A stretch of DNA of 64,000 bases from Paenibacillus polymyxa (GTDB taxonomy: Bacteria; Bacillota; Bacilli; Paenibacillales; Paenibacillaceae), in contig NZ_CP049783.1 of NCBI RefSeq assembly GCF_015710975.1, positions 2,229,501 through 2,293,500 on the forward strand, written 5' to 3'. Position numbers and translations under genes: made by a program. Each line of letters starts with the position of its first letter. Position 1 is the first letter of the stretch. Positions 15,175 through 23,439 of the stretch are shown in pieces. Below the pieces are notes generated by a model. It saw only the letters and a program-made list of their open reading frames with translations. It searched no databases and was not told where the DNA came from.

Positions 15175-16809
15175 ATGATTCGCTATCCCTATCGCAAACA
15201 TAATAGAAAATCGGGTGTGGATAAGAAGAATGGAAATTCTCCGCGCTATTTAAAAATCGAGGCTTGTTTGGAAACCAACTTGCAGCAAGTTAAGGAGTTG
15301 ACGTCAGATAGCCCAGACTTTCTGATTCGCCGCTTTAAAGTGGGCCTTAGGGCGGATGTCCCCGCCGCTATTGTGTTTCTAGATAGTATGGCCAAAACGG
15401 ATACGGTGAATGAACTCATCATGAAATCCATGCTTAGCCGCCCATCTGCTGAGGTAGCTGTGGAGGTGGAGAGCGCAGAGGCGCTGTACACAAAAATACA
15501 GAGTCACGCGCTTGCACTTGGAGAAGTGAAGGACTGTGATGATTGGAATTCCATGATGAAGCAATTGTTAATGGGGGACACAATCATCTTATTGGAAGGC
15601 TGCGAAAAAGCCATTGCGTGCGGTACACGTGGGGGAGAGACACGCGCTGTCAGCGAGCCAACAACCCAGACAGTCGTCAGAGGACCAAAAGATGGATTTG
15701 TGGAATCTCTGTTCACGAATATTTCTCTGGTTCGGCGACGGATTAAAAGCTCTGATCTTACACTGGAAATGTTTCAAGTGGGAAGCACGTCTCTCACGAA
15801 TGTGGCCATGCTATACATGAAGAATATTGCGAATCCACGTGTCGTAGAGGAGGTTCGTAAACGGATAGAAAGCATCAACATTGACGCTATATTTGAGTCC
15901 GGCATGGTTGAGGAGATGATACAAGAAAATCATTTCACACCCTTCCCAACGATCTTTAACACGGAAAGACCTGATACCATCAGCAGCAATATTATGGAGG
16001 GCCGAGTGGCGCTTATTATAGACGGAAATCCGTTTGTATTGGTGATGCCCACAGTGTTTGCTCAATTTTTCCAGAACTCTTCGGATTATGAAGAGCGTTA
16101 CGATATGGCGACTGTTGTTCGGCTCATTAGATATATCAGCTTCATTATTCTTATTCTAGGGCCTTCTCTCTACATTGCTTTAACAACATATCATTATGAA
16201 ATGATACCGACTCCATTGCTGATTAGCATATTAGCTCAGCGGGAATCCGTTCCTTTTCCGGCATTTCTAGAGGCGTTAATTCTGGAGATCACCTTTGAGA
16301 TTTTGCGTGAGGCAGGTATCCGAATGCCGCGTGCGGGTGGCCAAACGGTATCCGTTATAGGAGCGCTTGTGCTGGGTCAAGCGGCTGTGGAAGCCGGAAT
16401 TGTCACCCCGCTACTCACGATTGTAGTAGCCCTGACGGGGATAGCCAGTTTCGCAATCCCAGCCTACAACATGGCAGTAGCCGGGAGATTGTGCCGATTT
16501 ATTTTCATGATCCTGTCTGCGTTCATGGGCCTATACGGCATTACATTGGGGCTGATTGCGCTAATTGCTCATATGAACAGTCTGAGTTCCTTCGGGGTGC
16601 CCTACATGGCGCCTTTTAGTCCTTTTGTGCTGGAGAGTCAAAAGGATGCCGTATTGCGACTCCCATTCTGGATGATGAAGAAACGTCCTAAAAGCATTAC
16701 GTCTAAGAACCAGAAACGAATGAAGGATGGAAGCGGAAATTCCCCTTCGGATAAAACCACGCCGATGCAGGAGGGGGGCAATCAGGGTGTATCAGGGGAA
16801 GAGGAATGA
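15175..16809 (+). CDS. Spore germinant receptor A subunit (GerA family)
   Basis: 544 residues, normal for GerA/GerKA. The soluble N-terminal domain contains the family segments RRFKVGLRADVPAAIVFLDSM and VVRGPKDGFVESLFTNISLVRRRI. Five or so membrane segments lie at about 310-490, including ALILEITFEILREAGIRMP. The ATG at 15175 follows GAGGAGG by 7 nt. It forms the receptor complex in the spore inner membrane with the C lipoprotein and the B-type proteins encoded downstream. The C subunit gene overlaps its 3' end by 23 nt. The germinant cannot be deduced. Confidence 0.92.
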   Translation: MIRYPYRKHNRKSGVDKKNGNSPRYLKIEACLETNLQQVKELTSDSPDFLIRRFKVGLRADVPAAIVFLDSMAKTDTVNELIMKSMLSRPSAEVAVEVESAEALYTKIQSHALALGEVKDCDDWNSMMKQLLMGDTIILLEGCEKAIACGTRGGETRAVSEPTTQTVVRGPKDGFVESLFTNISLVRRRIKSSDLTLEMFQVGSTSLTNVAMLYMKNIANPRVVEEVRKRIESINIDAIFESGMVEEMIQENHFTPFPTIFNTERPDTISSNIMEGRVALIIDGNPFVLVMPTVFAQFFQNSSDYEERYDMATVVRLIRYISFIILILGPSLYIALTTYHYEMIPTPLLISILAQRESVPFPAFLEALILEITFEILREAGIRMPRAGGQTVSVIGALVLGQAAVEAGIVTPLLTIVVALTGIASFAIPAYNMAVAGRLCRFIFMILSAFMGLYGITLGLIALIAHMNSLSSFGVPYMAPFSPFVLESQKDAVLRLPFWMMKKRPKSITSKNQKRMKDGSGNSPSDKTTPMQEGGNQGVSGEEE

Positions 16810-18028
16810 ACAAAGTGCTGTAACCTTTAAGGGGAGAATAGGAGGACTGTGTTTGGTCTTGCTTCTGTTCGCTCCATTGTTATCCAGTTGCTGGGATTCT
16901 GTGGAGTTGAACCAGCGAGCCGTAGTAGCGGGAATAGGAATTGATATGGCGGGGGAGTCAGAATATGAGGTCTCCCTGCAGGTGATCGTGGCAGATGAAA
17001 TCGCTGGAGCCAAAGCGAGAGGAGATACCCCTGTCGTTTTGTATCGGGAAAAGGGCAAAAGTCTGTTTCAAGCGATTCGCAAAGCTTCACAGAGGATCCC
17101 ACGGACTATTTCTCTGGCGCATGCTAGATTGGTCGTCATCGGAGAAAAGCTGGCACGGCATGGAATTGGCGATACGCTGGATTTTCTGGAAAGGTATACG
17201 GAAACCCGTCTGACGATGAAAATGCTGATAGCACGCGGTGAAACTGGAAAGGATGTACTGGCAACCATGACTGCGATCGGCCGCATTCCCGCTAATGATA
17301 TTTCAGGAAAGCTGGAATTATCTCAAAATTTGTACGCTGGGGATTACGCGGTGAGTGTCGATGATGTCATTCGCAGCATGTCCAGTAAAGGGAGTGGTCC
17401 TGTGCTTACGGGCGTAGAGGTGAGCGGCAATTTGGAGCAGGCCTCACGGAAGGACAATGTGGACAATGTCTTACCGGAAGCAGTTGTTCACATTAATGGG
17501 ATGGGAGTATTCCAAAAAGATCGTCTTGTCCGCTGGTTGGACGATGGCCAAGCAGTTGGACTGTCTTTGATTAATAACAAAGTGAAAAGTGCGGAAACAA
17601 CAATGAGTTGTGATAAGAAAGGGGAAACCGTTAGTATTGAAACCTTGTTCTCTAAAACCCATATAGACAGTCAGATGGAGCGAGGTGAGCCTGTTTTTGT
17701 AATTCATTTGAAGCAGACCGGAGCAATACAGGAAGCTGAATGTTCCATTAACCTGAAAAGTTCAGAGGTTATCAAACGATTGCAGGAGCAATGGGCAGAG
17801 GAAACGAAACGCGTCATTTTATCAACCGTCAAAGAGGTTCAGCGTACTGGCAGCGATGTGTTCGGCTTAGGTCTTGCACTTGAGAGGAGATACCCAAAAC
17901 AATGGAAAAGGCTCTCTTCCGATTGGAGCCGTTATTTTGCAGAAAGCACCGTTCGTGTTCAGGTGACTTCGGTATTGAAGCATACACAGTCGCGAACCAA
18001 CCCGTACTCAAGGGGAGAAGCCGACTAG
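16787..18028 (+). CDS. Spore germinant receptor C lipoprotein (GerC family)
   Basis: 413 residues from the GTG at 16787, which has GGAGGGGGG upstream. The N-terminus carries a lipoprotein signal peptide with lipobox LLSSC, followed by the GerC hallmark CWDSVELNQRAVVAGIGID. The three-domain GerC body ends in the conserved segment GSDVFGLGLALERRYPKQWKRL. The mature protein should be lipid-anchored to the outer face of the spore inner membrane. It overlaps gerA by 23 nt and precedes the first B gene by 24 nt. Confidence 0.92.
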   Translation: MYQGKRNEQSAVTFKGRIGGLCLVLLLFAPLLSSCWDSVELNQRAVVAGIGIDMAGESEYEVSLQVIVADEIAGAKARGDTPVVLYREKGKSLFQAIRKASQRIPRTISLAHARLVVIGEKLARHGIGDTLDFLERYTETRLTMKMLIARGETGKDVLATMTAIGRIPANDISGKLELSQNLYAGDYAVSVDDVIRSMSSKGSGPVLTGVEVSGNLEQASRKDNVDNVLPEAVVHINGMGVFQKDRLVRWLDDGQAVGLSLINNKVKSAETTMSCDKKGETVSIETLFSKTHIDSQMERGEPVFVIHLKQTGAIQEAECSINLKSSEVIKRLQEQWAEETKRVILSTVKEVQRTGSDVFGLGLALERRYPKQWKRLSSDWSRYFAESTVRVQVTSVLKHTQSRTNPYSRGEAD

Positions 18029-18052
18029 TGAAATCAGGAAGGGGGGAAGGCG

Positions 18053-19162
18053 ATGAAGAAGACACAGATAAGTTCAAAAGAAATGATCTCTCTCATGGTG
18101 CTGTTTGAATTGGGCACATCCATGATGTCTATTCCCGGTAGGGATGCGGGTAAGGATGTATGGATCGCCATCCTCATTTCCACGATTGTTGGGGCATTGC
18201 TTTTTGTTTGCTATGGCAGCCTGCACCGACGTTTTCCTGATTTGCTTATGACACAATACTGCAGAGCTCTTTTGGGCAAGAAAGCAGGGAGCGCGCTTGC
18301 TTTTTTATATATCGTGTTTTTTCTCTACGGCGGAGCACGGGATCTTAGGGATACGGGGATCCTGATTGCTGACCGTACACTTCAGCATACGCCGTTGACA
18401 GTCATCTGTGGCTTAATGGTTGTACTTGTCATGTATGTGGTGTATTTGGGAATTGAGGTTGCAGGCCGGACGGCCATTATCATGTTGATTTTGCTACTGC
18501 TGCTGGGTCTCGCTACTAATATGTTGATTTTGTTGGCAGGCATTGTGGATGTGGGCAATATATTGCCCATAGCCGAGCATGGCTGGCAGCGGATATGGCA
18601 AGTAGTTTATTCGCAGGCCGTAATGCTACCGTACGGCGAGATGGTTACGTTTGCGATGATTCTTCCCACCTTAAAAAAAGGCTATCGTGCCAATGGGGTA
18701 GGGGTCTCTGCTATATTGTTTGGAGGGCTACTCCTGTCTGTTGTTACGCTGTCCAATGTGCTTGTACTAGGAGAGGACGTGTTCAAACGGGCGACTTATC
18801 CCCTGCTTACTATGATCAGCAAGGTCGAAATATCTGATTTTATCGACAGAGTCGATGTGATCGGCGTGATGAGCGTTATAATTTTTGATTTTTTCAAAAT
18901 CTTCATCTTTTATTATGCCGCAGTTAAAGCGGCAGAGGATGTATTGAGAATATCCTACCATAAACTGATTCTGCCATTTGGGCTGATCATGTTAGTCTCT
19001 TGTGTATTAATGGCACTGGGTTATCAAGATCACCTTGAAACAGGCGAGTTTGTACTGAAATGGCTGTTTCCGATATTTGCCGTGTTTTTTCCACTCTTAC
19101 TTCTAATTGTATCGTGGCTGAAAAAGACCCGGAATAAAAAAATAGAGGAGAATGCCCCATGA
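18053..19162 (+). CDS. Spore germinant receptor B subunit (GerB family), copy 1
   Basis: 369 residues with about ten transmembrane segments, matching the GerB/APC-superfamily permease fold that binds the germinant. Family landmarks include FELGTSMMSIPG, FFLYGGARDLRDTGILIADRTLQHTP and FFKIFIFYYAAV. GGAAGGGGGG precedes the ATG. Its stop overlaps the start of a second B gene by 4 nt (ATGA), giving the order A-C-B-B. Confidence 0.92.
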   Translation: MKKTQISSKEMISLMVLFELGTSMMSIPGRDAGKDVWIAILISTIVGALLFVCYGSLHRRFPDLLMTQYCRALLGKKAGSALAFLYIVFFLYGGARDLRDTGILIADRTLQHTPLTVICGLMVVLVMYVVYLGIEVAGRTAIIMLILLLLLGLATNMLILLAGIVDVGNILPIAEHGWQRIWQVVYSQAVMLPYGEMVTFAMILPTLKKGYRANGVGVSAILFGGLLLSVVTLSNVLVLGEDVFKRATYPLLTMISKVEISDFIDRVDVIGVMSVIIFDFFKIFIFYYAAVKAAEDVLRISYHKLILPFGLIMLVSCVLMALGYQDHLETGEFVLKWLFPIFAVFFPLLLLIVSWLKKTRNKKIEENAP

Positions 19163-20265
19163 GTCATCGTCTTGCCAATAAAACATACATCAGTACCGGA
19201 CAAATGCTCATTCTGATGTTCCATTTTATTCTAGGAAATGCAGTCATTATTAATATGGATAGTGAATATGAACGGAATACTTGGATTGCTCAGACTATTG
19301 CTATGCTGGTCGGAATGGTATTGTTCCGGATGTACACCTACACGGCAGAGAGATTCCCCGGCCAAATGTTGACTACCTATGCTCGTCAATTGGTAGGGAA
19401 TAAGGGTGGAACGGCAATAGGGGTACTGTACATTCTGTTTTTTTTGTATTTGACCAGTAGAAATTTACGTGATGAGACTGAACTGGTTCGTGTGTCTGTA
19501 CTGGAAAAAACACCGAGCCTAGTCGTGGCTTTTCTGATGATTCTCTGTGCAATCTATGTCCTCTGGCTTGGCTTTGAAGTACTGGCCCGTACGGGGCAGG
19601 TGTTTTTTGTAGTAATCCTCATCGTTATGCTTTTGGGAAATACATTATTGCTCTTATCGGGCAGTGTTCATCTTGAAGAACTGATGCCCGTCATGAGTAA
19701 GGGTTTTAAACCTGTACTCATGTCAGCCCTAAGGGATCGTTTGGCTTTTCCTTTTGGTGAGCTGATTTGTTTTATGATGTTTGTCCCTTCTGTAAAAAGG
19801 CCTTCACAGATCACCAAAGCTGGATATATAAGTATTTTAGCTGGAGGCACTATTTTAGTTGAAGTCGCAATATTAAATGTAACCGTGCTGGGGACCGATA
19901 TAACAGAGCGTTCTATTTTTCCATTATTAAGTACATTCCAGAACGTGCAGCTTTCGGAATATGTGCAGCGTCCAGATGTTATTGTACTGATGTCCATTAT
20001 TATCGGAGACTTTTTTAAAGTGGCCTTGTTTTCTTATGCAGCAGTGTTGGGGATATCGGATATATTTGGTTTACCGTACCGAAAAGTGCTCTTACCTTGC
20101 GGTATTATTGTTTTACTATGGTCACAGATAGGGGCAACAAACCTGAGTGAGCACTTTGAATTTGGACGACTGTCCCTCATCTATGTTCATCCATTATTTG
20201 TTTACGTTATTCCTTGTTTGTTCTTCCTGCTGGCTCTCTTGCGGAGAAGCAGAGGAAGAAGTTGA
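19159..20265 (+). CDS. Spore germinant receptor B subunit (GerB family), copy 2
   Basis: 368 residues, about ten membrane segments, collinear with copy 1: FHFILGNAVIINMDSEY, FLYLTSRNLRDETELVRVSVLEKTP, FFKVALFSYAAVLG. It is clearly a diverged tandem duplicate and could form an alternative receptor with the same A and C subunits. Its last 72 nt overlap, tail to tail, the minus-strand gene at 20194-20511. Confidence 0.9.
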   Translation: MSHRLANKTYISTGQMLILMFHFILGNAVIINMDSEYERNTWIAQTIAMLVGMVLFRMYTYTAERFPGQMLTTYARQLVGNKGGTAIGVLYILFFLYLTSRNLRDETELVRVSVLEKTPSLVVAFLMILCAIYVLWLGFEVLARTGQVFFVVILIVMLLGNTLLLLSGSVHLEELMPVMSKGFKPVLMSALRDRLAFPFGELICFMMFVPSVKRPSQITKAGYISILAGGTILVEVAILNVTVLGTDITERSIFPLLSTFQNVQLSEYVQRPDVIVLMSIIIGDFFKVALFSYAAVLGISDIFGLPYRKVLLPCGIIVLLWSQIGATNLSEHFEFGRLSLIYVHPLFVYVIPCLFFLLALLRRSRGRS

Positions 20266-20511
20266 AACTTTGAGGAAACGTGACCATTGTGAGAACAGGA
20301 AGCGAAATGCATTTCCTATTGGCTTTTTGCCTACATTTATAAGGAGCACCATGAGCATTCCCACCAGCACAATATATTCTGATGGTCGCATCGTGCGAAA
20401 AGCCAATGAAACAGGCTCCCAAGGATGATGAACACCAAAAAGCCACTTTACCGACACACTTGTCCCAAGCATTAGTAGCATAAAAAGTATGAATATCCAA
20501 AGTGTTTTCAT
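20194..20511 (-). CDS. Small two-helix membrane protein antisense to gerB
   Basis: 105 residues with two hydrophobic segments (about 3-21 and 45-62) and a polar Ser/Gln-rich tail. The ATG at 20511 has GGAGGG at 7 nt, a strong argument that it is translated. It converges on the germination operon and overlaps the second B gene by 72 nt. I do not recognise the family. It resembles in layout the small two-TM D proteins found beside some gerA operons, but it is longer and on the opposite strand. A dyad lies just upstream at 20533-20553. Confidence 0.6.
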   Translation of the reverse strand: MKTLWIFILFMLLMLGTSVSVKWLFGVHHPWEPVSLAFRTMRPSEYIVLVGMLMVLLINVGKKPIGNAFRFLFSQWSRFLKVSTSSSASPQESQQEEQTRNNVNK

Positions 20512-20532
20512 CAAACATCCCTCCATGAGCTG

Positions 20533-20553
20533 AATGTATATCATGTATACATT
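20533..20553. promoter_or_regulatory. Inverted repeat upstream of the small membrane protein
   Basis: Perfect 8-bp arms AATGTATA / TATACATT with a 5-nt spacer, located 22-42 nt before the minus-strand start at 20511. Its position fits an operator overlying a promoter. The regulator is unknown. Confidence 0.4.
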
Positions 20554-20586
20554 GTGTTGCAAAGCGGCACAATTTATCCGATCTCA

Positions 20587-20646
20587 TTGACTTGAAATAA
20601 ATTAAGATTTATACTTATTCTAAATTAATTTTTATTGTGATTATAA
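20587..20646 (+). promoter_or_regulatory. Promoter and PerR-like box of the Fur-family gene
   Basis: TTGACT (20587-20592), 17-nt spacer, TATACT (20610-20615): a good sigma-A promoter. Just downstream, TTATTGTGATTATAA (20632-20646) matches the PerR box TTATAATNATTATAA at all but positions 5 and 6. This suggests autorepression of the adjacent regulator. Confidence 0.6.
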
Positions 20647-20689
20647 GTTTGTAATAAATATAATCTGCGTTGGTTAAGGGAGATGCGGT

Positions 20690-21085
20690 ATGAGAACTTT
20701 AAATTTAACTTCGCAGCGCCAAGCGGTATATGATGTGGTCCGTGAGGCCCACGATCATCCTACCGCTGCCGATGTTATGAATCGGTTGATGGAGCGCGGA
20801 TATAATCTGGCCTATGGAACGGTCTATAATTCATTGCGTTATTTAACGGATAAGGAATTAATCCGTGAGCTGAAACTAGGGGAAGCTGCTAGTCGTTATG
20901 ATGGTCGGATGGACGATCATCAGCATATTATTTGTCAGGTATGCGGCCGAGTAGATGAAGTGATGAGTGAAGTCCCACACGATTGGATTGATACGGTTGC
21001 GCATGAAACGGGATATACGATTGCCCATGCCCATGTCGTATTCGGAGGAGTGTGTAAGGAATGTCAAAGCAAGCGAATCAAGTAA
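20690..21085 (+). CDS. perR: Fur-family regulator, PerR-like
   Basis: 131 residues. The winged helix has HPTAADVMNRL and YGTVYNSLRYL. The metal-binding part includes the regulatory-site histidines in DDHQH and two zinc CxxC pairs (CQVC, CKEC). It aligns over its whole length with B. subtilis PerR. At the position of PerR Asp104, which is important for peroxide sensing, the simplest gap-free alignment gives Glu (CGRVDE), the residue found in Fur. The PerR assignment is thus likely but not certain. A PerR-like box lies upstream. The response-regulator gene overlaps its 3' end by 25 nt. Confidence 0.8.
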   Translation: MRTLNLTSQRQAVYDVVREAHDHPTAADVMNRLMERGYNLAYGTVYNSLRYLTDKELIRELKLGEAASRYDGRMDDHQHIICQVCGRVDEVMSEVPHDWIDTVAHETGYTIAHAHVVFGGVCKECQSKRIK

Positions 21086-21900
21086 CGAATCGTATTAAAG
21101 TAGCTGACATGCCTAGACGGGTGAAGGGCAGTTGGACATCGATGTTGTCTGCCCCGTCTACACCTGCGGTGCAGACCGTTCCTTCTAATGAACCTTTGTA
21201 TTGTCCGACCACGCGTCGCATCATCCTGATCAGTTCCGTACCGGGTGTAGTCCACGGTGTGGTGCGTACGTTGTCAGATGCGTGTTTTGACGTAATGGTC
21301 TTCCATCGCTGGGAGCCTGAAGTGCAGCGTCATTTGGGGAGCGACCTCTTGATTTACGATTTGACCGCCACTGATCCACGGCGTGAATTGCTGAGTATCC
21401 GCAATGATCTTGAGCATGAATATATGAAAGACACACCAGTCATGTATGTGGTTCAGGATCGGATGTCTTTACGTGCGCATGAGCTGCTTCCTTCGGAAGA
21501 GGTACTGATATGGCCACTAGCATCCAACCAAATGGTGCATGACATTGAGCGGATGATTGTGCGTCATCCGGTGATTTCCCGCCAGGCAGCGCAAACCAGT
21601 CAGCGTACGGTGTTCAAGGATATCTGGATTGACCGTGATAAAATGTTGGTATATAAGGAAGAGAATCCATTGAATCTAACCAAAACAGAATACGATTTGC
21701 TATTGAAGCTGATAGATTCTCAAGGAAAAGTGATCTCGCGCGAGCAAATGATGCATGATATCTGGGAAACCGATTTTGTCGGCGGCAGCAATGTTGTGGA
21801 TGTGCATGTCAAAAGTTTGCGCAAGAAGCTGGACGATCGACCTGCGGAGCCTGAATATATAGCAACCGTAAGAGGTGTAGGATACAGATTGGCAGATTAA
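21061..21900 (+). CDS. OmpR/PhoB-type response regulator with degenerate receiver
   Basis: 279 residues. The C-terminal domain (about 185-278) is a clear PhoB-type winged helix: LNLTKTEYDLLLKLIDSQGKVISREQ, VVDVHVKSLRKKLDD, VRGVGYRL. The N-terminal receiver-like region begins near residue 52 (RRIILISSVPG) but has no acidic pair after the first strand, and the usual Lys before Pro is Trp (IWPLA); only the Asp of IYDLTA is retained. Phosphorylation control is therefore doubtful. No kinase gene is adjacent. The ATG at 21061, with GGAGGAG upstream, lies inside the PerR-like gene, which couples their translation. Confidence 0.88.
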   Translation: MSKQANQVTNRIKVADMPRRVKGSWTSMLSAPSTPAVQTVPSNEPLYCPTTRRIILISSVPGVVHGVVRTLSDACFDVMVFHRWEPEVQRHLGSDLLIYDLTATDPRRELLSIRNDLEHEYMKDTPVMYVVQDRMSLRAHELLPSEEVLIWPLASNQMVHDIERMIVRHPVISRQAAQTSQRTVFKDIWIDRDKMLVYKEENPLNLTKTEYDLLLKLIDSQGKVISREQMMHDIWETDFVGGSNVVDVHVKSLRKKLDDRPAEPEYIATVRGVGYRLAD

Positions 21901-21991
21901 ACGGAAAGTTATGAATATCGATAAATTCCGCCGGATGGATACCATTCGGCGGTTTGTATATGGTGCTTAAAGCTGACACTAGGTGTGACAG

Positions 21992-22030
21992 TTGACTTTA
22001 TCAGGATACATACACTACAATCGGTAGTGT
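21992..22030 (+). promoter_or_regulatory. Promoter and BlaI-type operator of the blaI-M56 operon
   Basis: TTGACT (21992-21997) and TACAAT (22016-22021) with an 18-nt spacer. The dyad ACACTAC-AATCG-GTAGTGT (22012-22030) covers the -10. It resembles the BlaI/MecI operator TACTACATATGTAGTA, and the same half sites recur at 23381-23399. Confidence 0.7.
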
Positions 22031-22042
22031 GAGGTGCTTCTT

Positions 22043-22456
22043 ATGAAACGACTGAATTTTAAAGCTGGCGAAACCGGACTTAACCGATTTTTCGGGCCTC
22101 TGGAAGCCAAAATCATGGATATTTTATGGTCCACTTCGGATCGGAGTATCAAAGAAGTGCAGACCGCATTGGAGGGGGATCGGGACTTTAACTTCAATAC
22201 GGTAATGACCGTGATGAATCGTTTAGTGGAAAAGGGGATTTTGAGCAAAGGTATACGCGGGAGAACGTCCTTATACCGTCCTGTTTTAAGCAGAGAAGAG
22301 TTTATGGATGAGCAATCCAAAGAGCTGAGTCACGAACTGGTGGATGAATTTGGTCCGCTTGCTGTCAATCATATGATTGATGCTCTGGAAGTAGCTGATC
22401 CGATTTTGATTGAACGTTTGGAACAAAAAATTAAACAATGGAAAAAGGATATGTAG
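22043..22456 (+). CDS. BlaI/MecI/CopY-family transcriptional repressor
   Basis: 137 residues from the ATG at 22043 (GAGGTG 6 nt upstream; the frame extends 9 nt further to a GTG). The winged helix LNRFFGPLEAKIMDILW, KEVQTALEG, FNTVMTVMNRLVEKGIL is the BlaI/MecI signature, and the C-terminal half is the dimerisation and cleavage region. It represses until cleaved by a partner metalloprotease, here almost certainly the M56 protein encoded 3 nt downstream. Its likely operator overlaps its own promoter. Confidence 0.9.
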   Translation: MKRLNFKAGETGLNRFFGPLEAKIMDILWSTSDRSIKEVQTALEGDRDFNFNTVMTVMNRLVEKGILSKGIRGRTSLYRPVLSREEFMDEQSKELSHELVDEFGPLAVNHMIDALEVADPILIERLEQKIKQWKKDM

Positions 22457-22459
22457 ACG

Positions 22460-23320
22460 ATGTGGAAAACACGTTCTAAATTACTGTTTACAGCAGGCGC
22501 CTTGATTTCGGGTTTTGCCCTTATGCAGATGGGGATGTACGCCGGGCAGCATGTTTTCGGCTGGAAATTGAATTTTAACGTGTTTCAAATTTGCAGAAGT
22601 TTGTTGCAGCACTACGGAATCGGCTACATGGTGGATGCGCTCAGTGGACTGGTTTTTGTAACCTTCGGTATCGCCGGAGGAGAAGCAGTCAGACAGTGCA
22701 TGGCTACCAGGGCGGCTTTCCGCAGACTGCATCGAATGCGCGACCTGCCGTTGACCGAAGCACTGGGTGAGCGATATCGCGAACTCGGGACCGATCGAAT
22801 TTGGGTCATTGATTATGCCAAGCCTGCTGCCTTCACAATGGGTTTATGGAAGCCGCGAATTGTATTGTCCTCTGCACTGTTGTCCGTACTGGACAAGCAT
22901 GAGGAAGAAGCGGTTATATACCATGAAGCCTATCATATGAAGCATTATGATCCATTGAAGACCTGGTTCCTGCAAATGTGCGCTACACAGCTGTTTTACT
23001 TGCCGGTGCTACGTCACATTACCAACCATTACAAGACGGCCCGTGAAATCTTGGCGGACAACGAAGCGATTCATCGAGCCGGTTCACCGGTTGGAATTGG
23101 GAGCGCATTGCTCAAGCTTCTGAGTATGACACCCGCTAATGCCCGTCTGGTAAACTCCGCCGCTTGTTCCTCTTTTGCAGAAACGTCCATTAATTATCGG
23201 ATCTCACGTATTCTAGACCCTCAACAAAAGCCGACCATTCAGATGCCTTGGCGTTCGATTATGTTTTCAGGCTATGTACTCGTCATGCTAACGCTTATGT
23301 TTACACTGGCGTTAATCTAG
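22460..23320 (+). CDS. M56-family (BlaR1/MecR1-like) membrane metalloprotease
   Basis: 286 residues with membrane segments at about 8-30, 52-75 and 265-284. A zinc protease core has HEAYH near residue 155 (VIYHEAYHMKHYDP), and EILADNEAI supplies the third ligand. Unlike BlaR1 it has no penicillin-binding sensor domain, so the inducing signal is not a covalently bound beta-lactam. It probably cleaves the BlaI-type repressor encoded just upstream, releasing the operators before this operon and doxX. Confidence 0.88.
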   Translation: MWKTRSKLLFTAGALISGFALMQMGMYAGQHVFGWKLNFNVFQICRSLLQHYGIGYMVDALSGLVFVTFGIAGGEAVRQCMATRAAFRRLHRMRDLPLTEALGERYRELGTDRIWVIDYAKPAAFTMGLWKPRIVLSSALLSVLDKHEEEAVIYHEAYHMKHYDPLKTWFLQMCATQLFYLPVLRHITNHYKTAREILADNEAIHRAGSPVGIGSALLKLLSMTPANARLVNSAACSSFAETSINYRISRILDPQQKPTIQMPWRSIMFSGYVLVMLTLMFTLALI

Positions 23321-23379
23321 TTTGGCAATATGTATCATAGAAGGTGGCGCCTTGTGCGCTACCAGTTCTTGATATGTAT

Positions 23380-23400
23380 AACACTACATTTTGTAGTGTT
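23380..23400 (+). promoter_or_regulatory. Second BlaI-type operator, upstream of doxX
   Basis: Arms AACACTACA and TGTAGTGTT with a 3-nt spacer. The inner half sites ACACTAC and GTAGTGT are 5 nt apart, identical to the site before blaI. A TTGATA at 23369-23374 could be the -35, which would place the -10 inside the dyad, as at the first operator. Confidence 0.7.
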
Positions 23401-23439
23401 AATTATCTAATCGGTATACAACTTAAAGGAGATGAGCTT

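Noticed and set aside
16727..16786. Upstream extension of the operon 1 GerC frame
   Set aside because: It would place 20 unconserved residues before the lipoprotein signal; the GTG at 16787 has a strong ribosome binding site.
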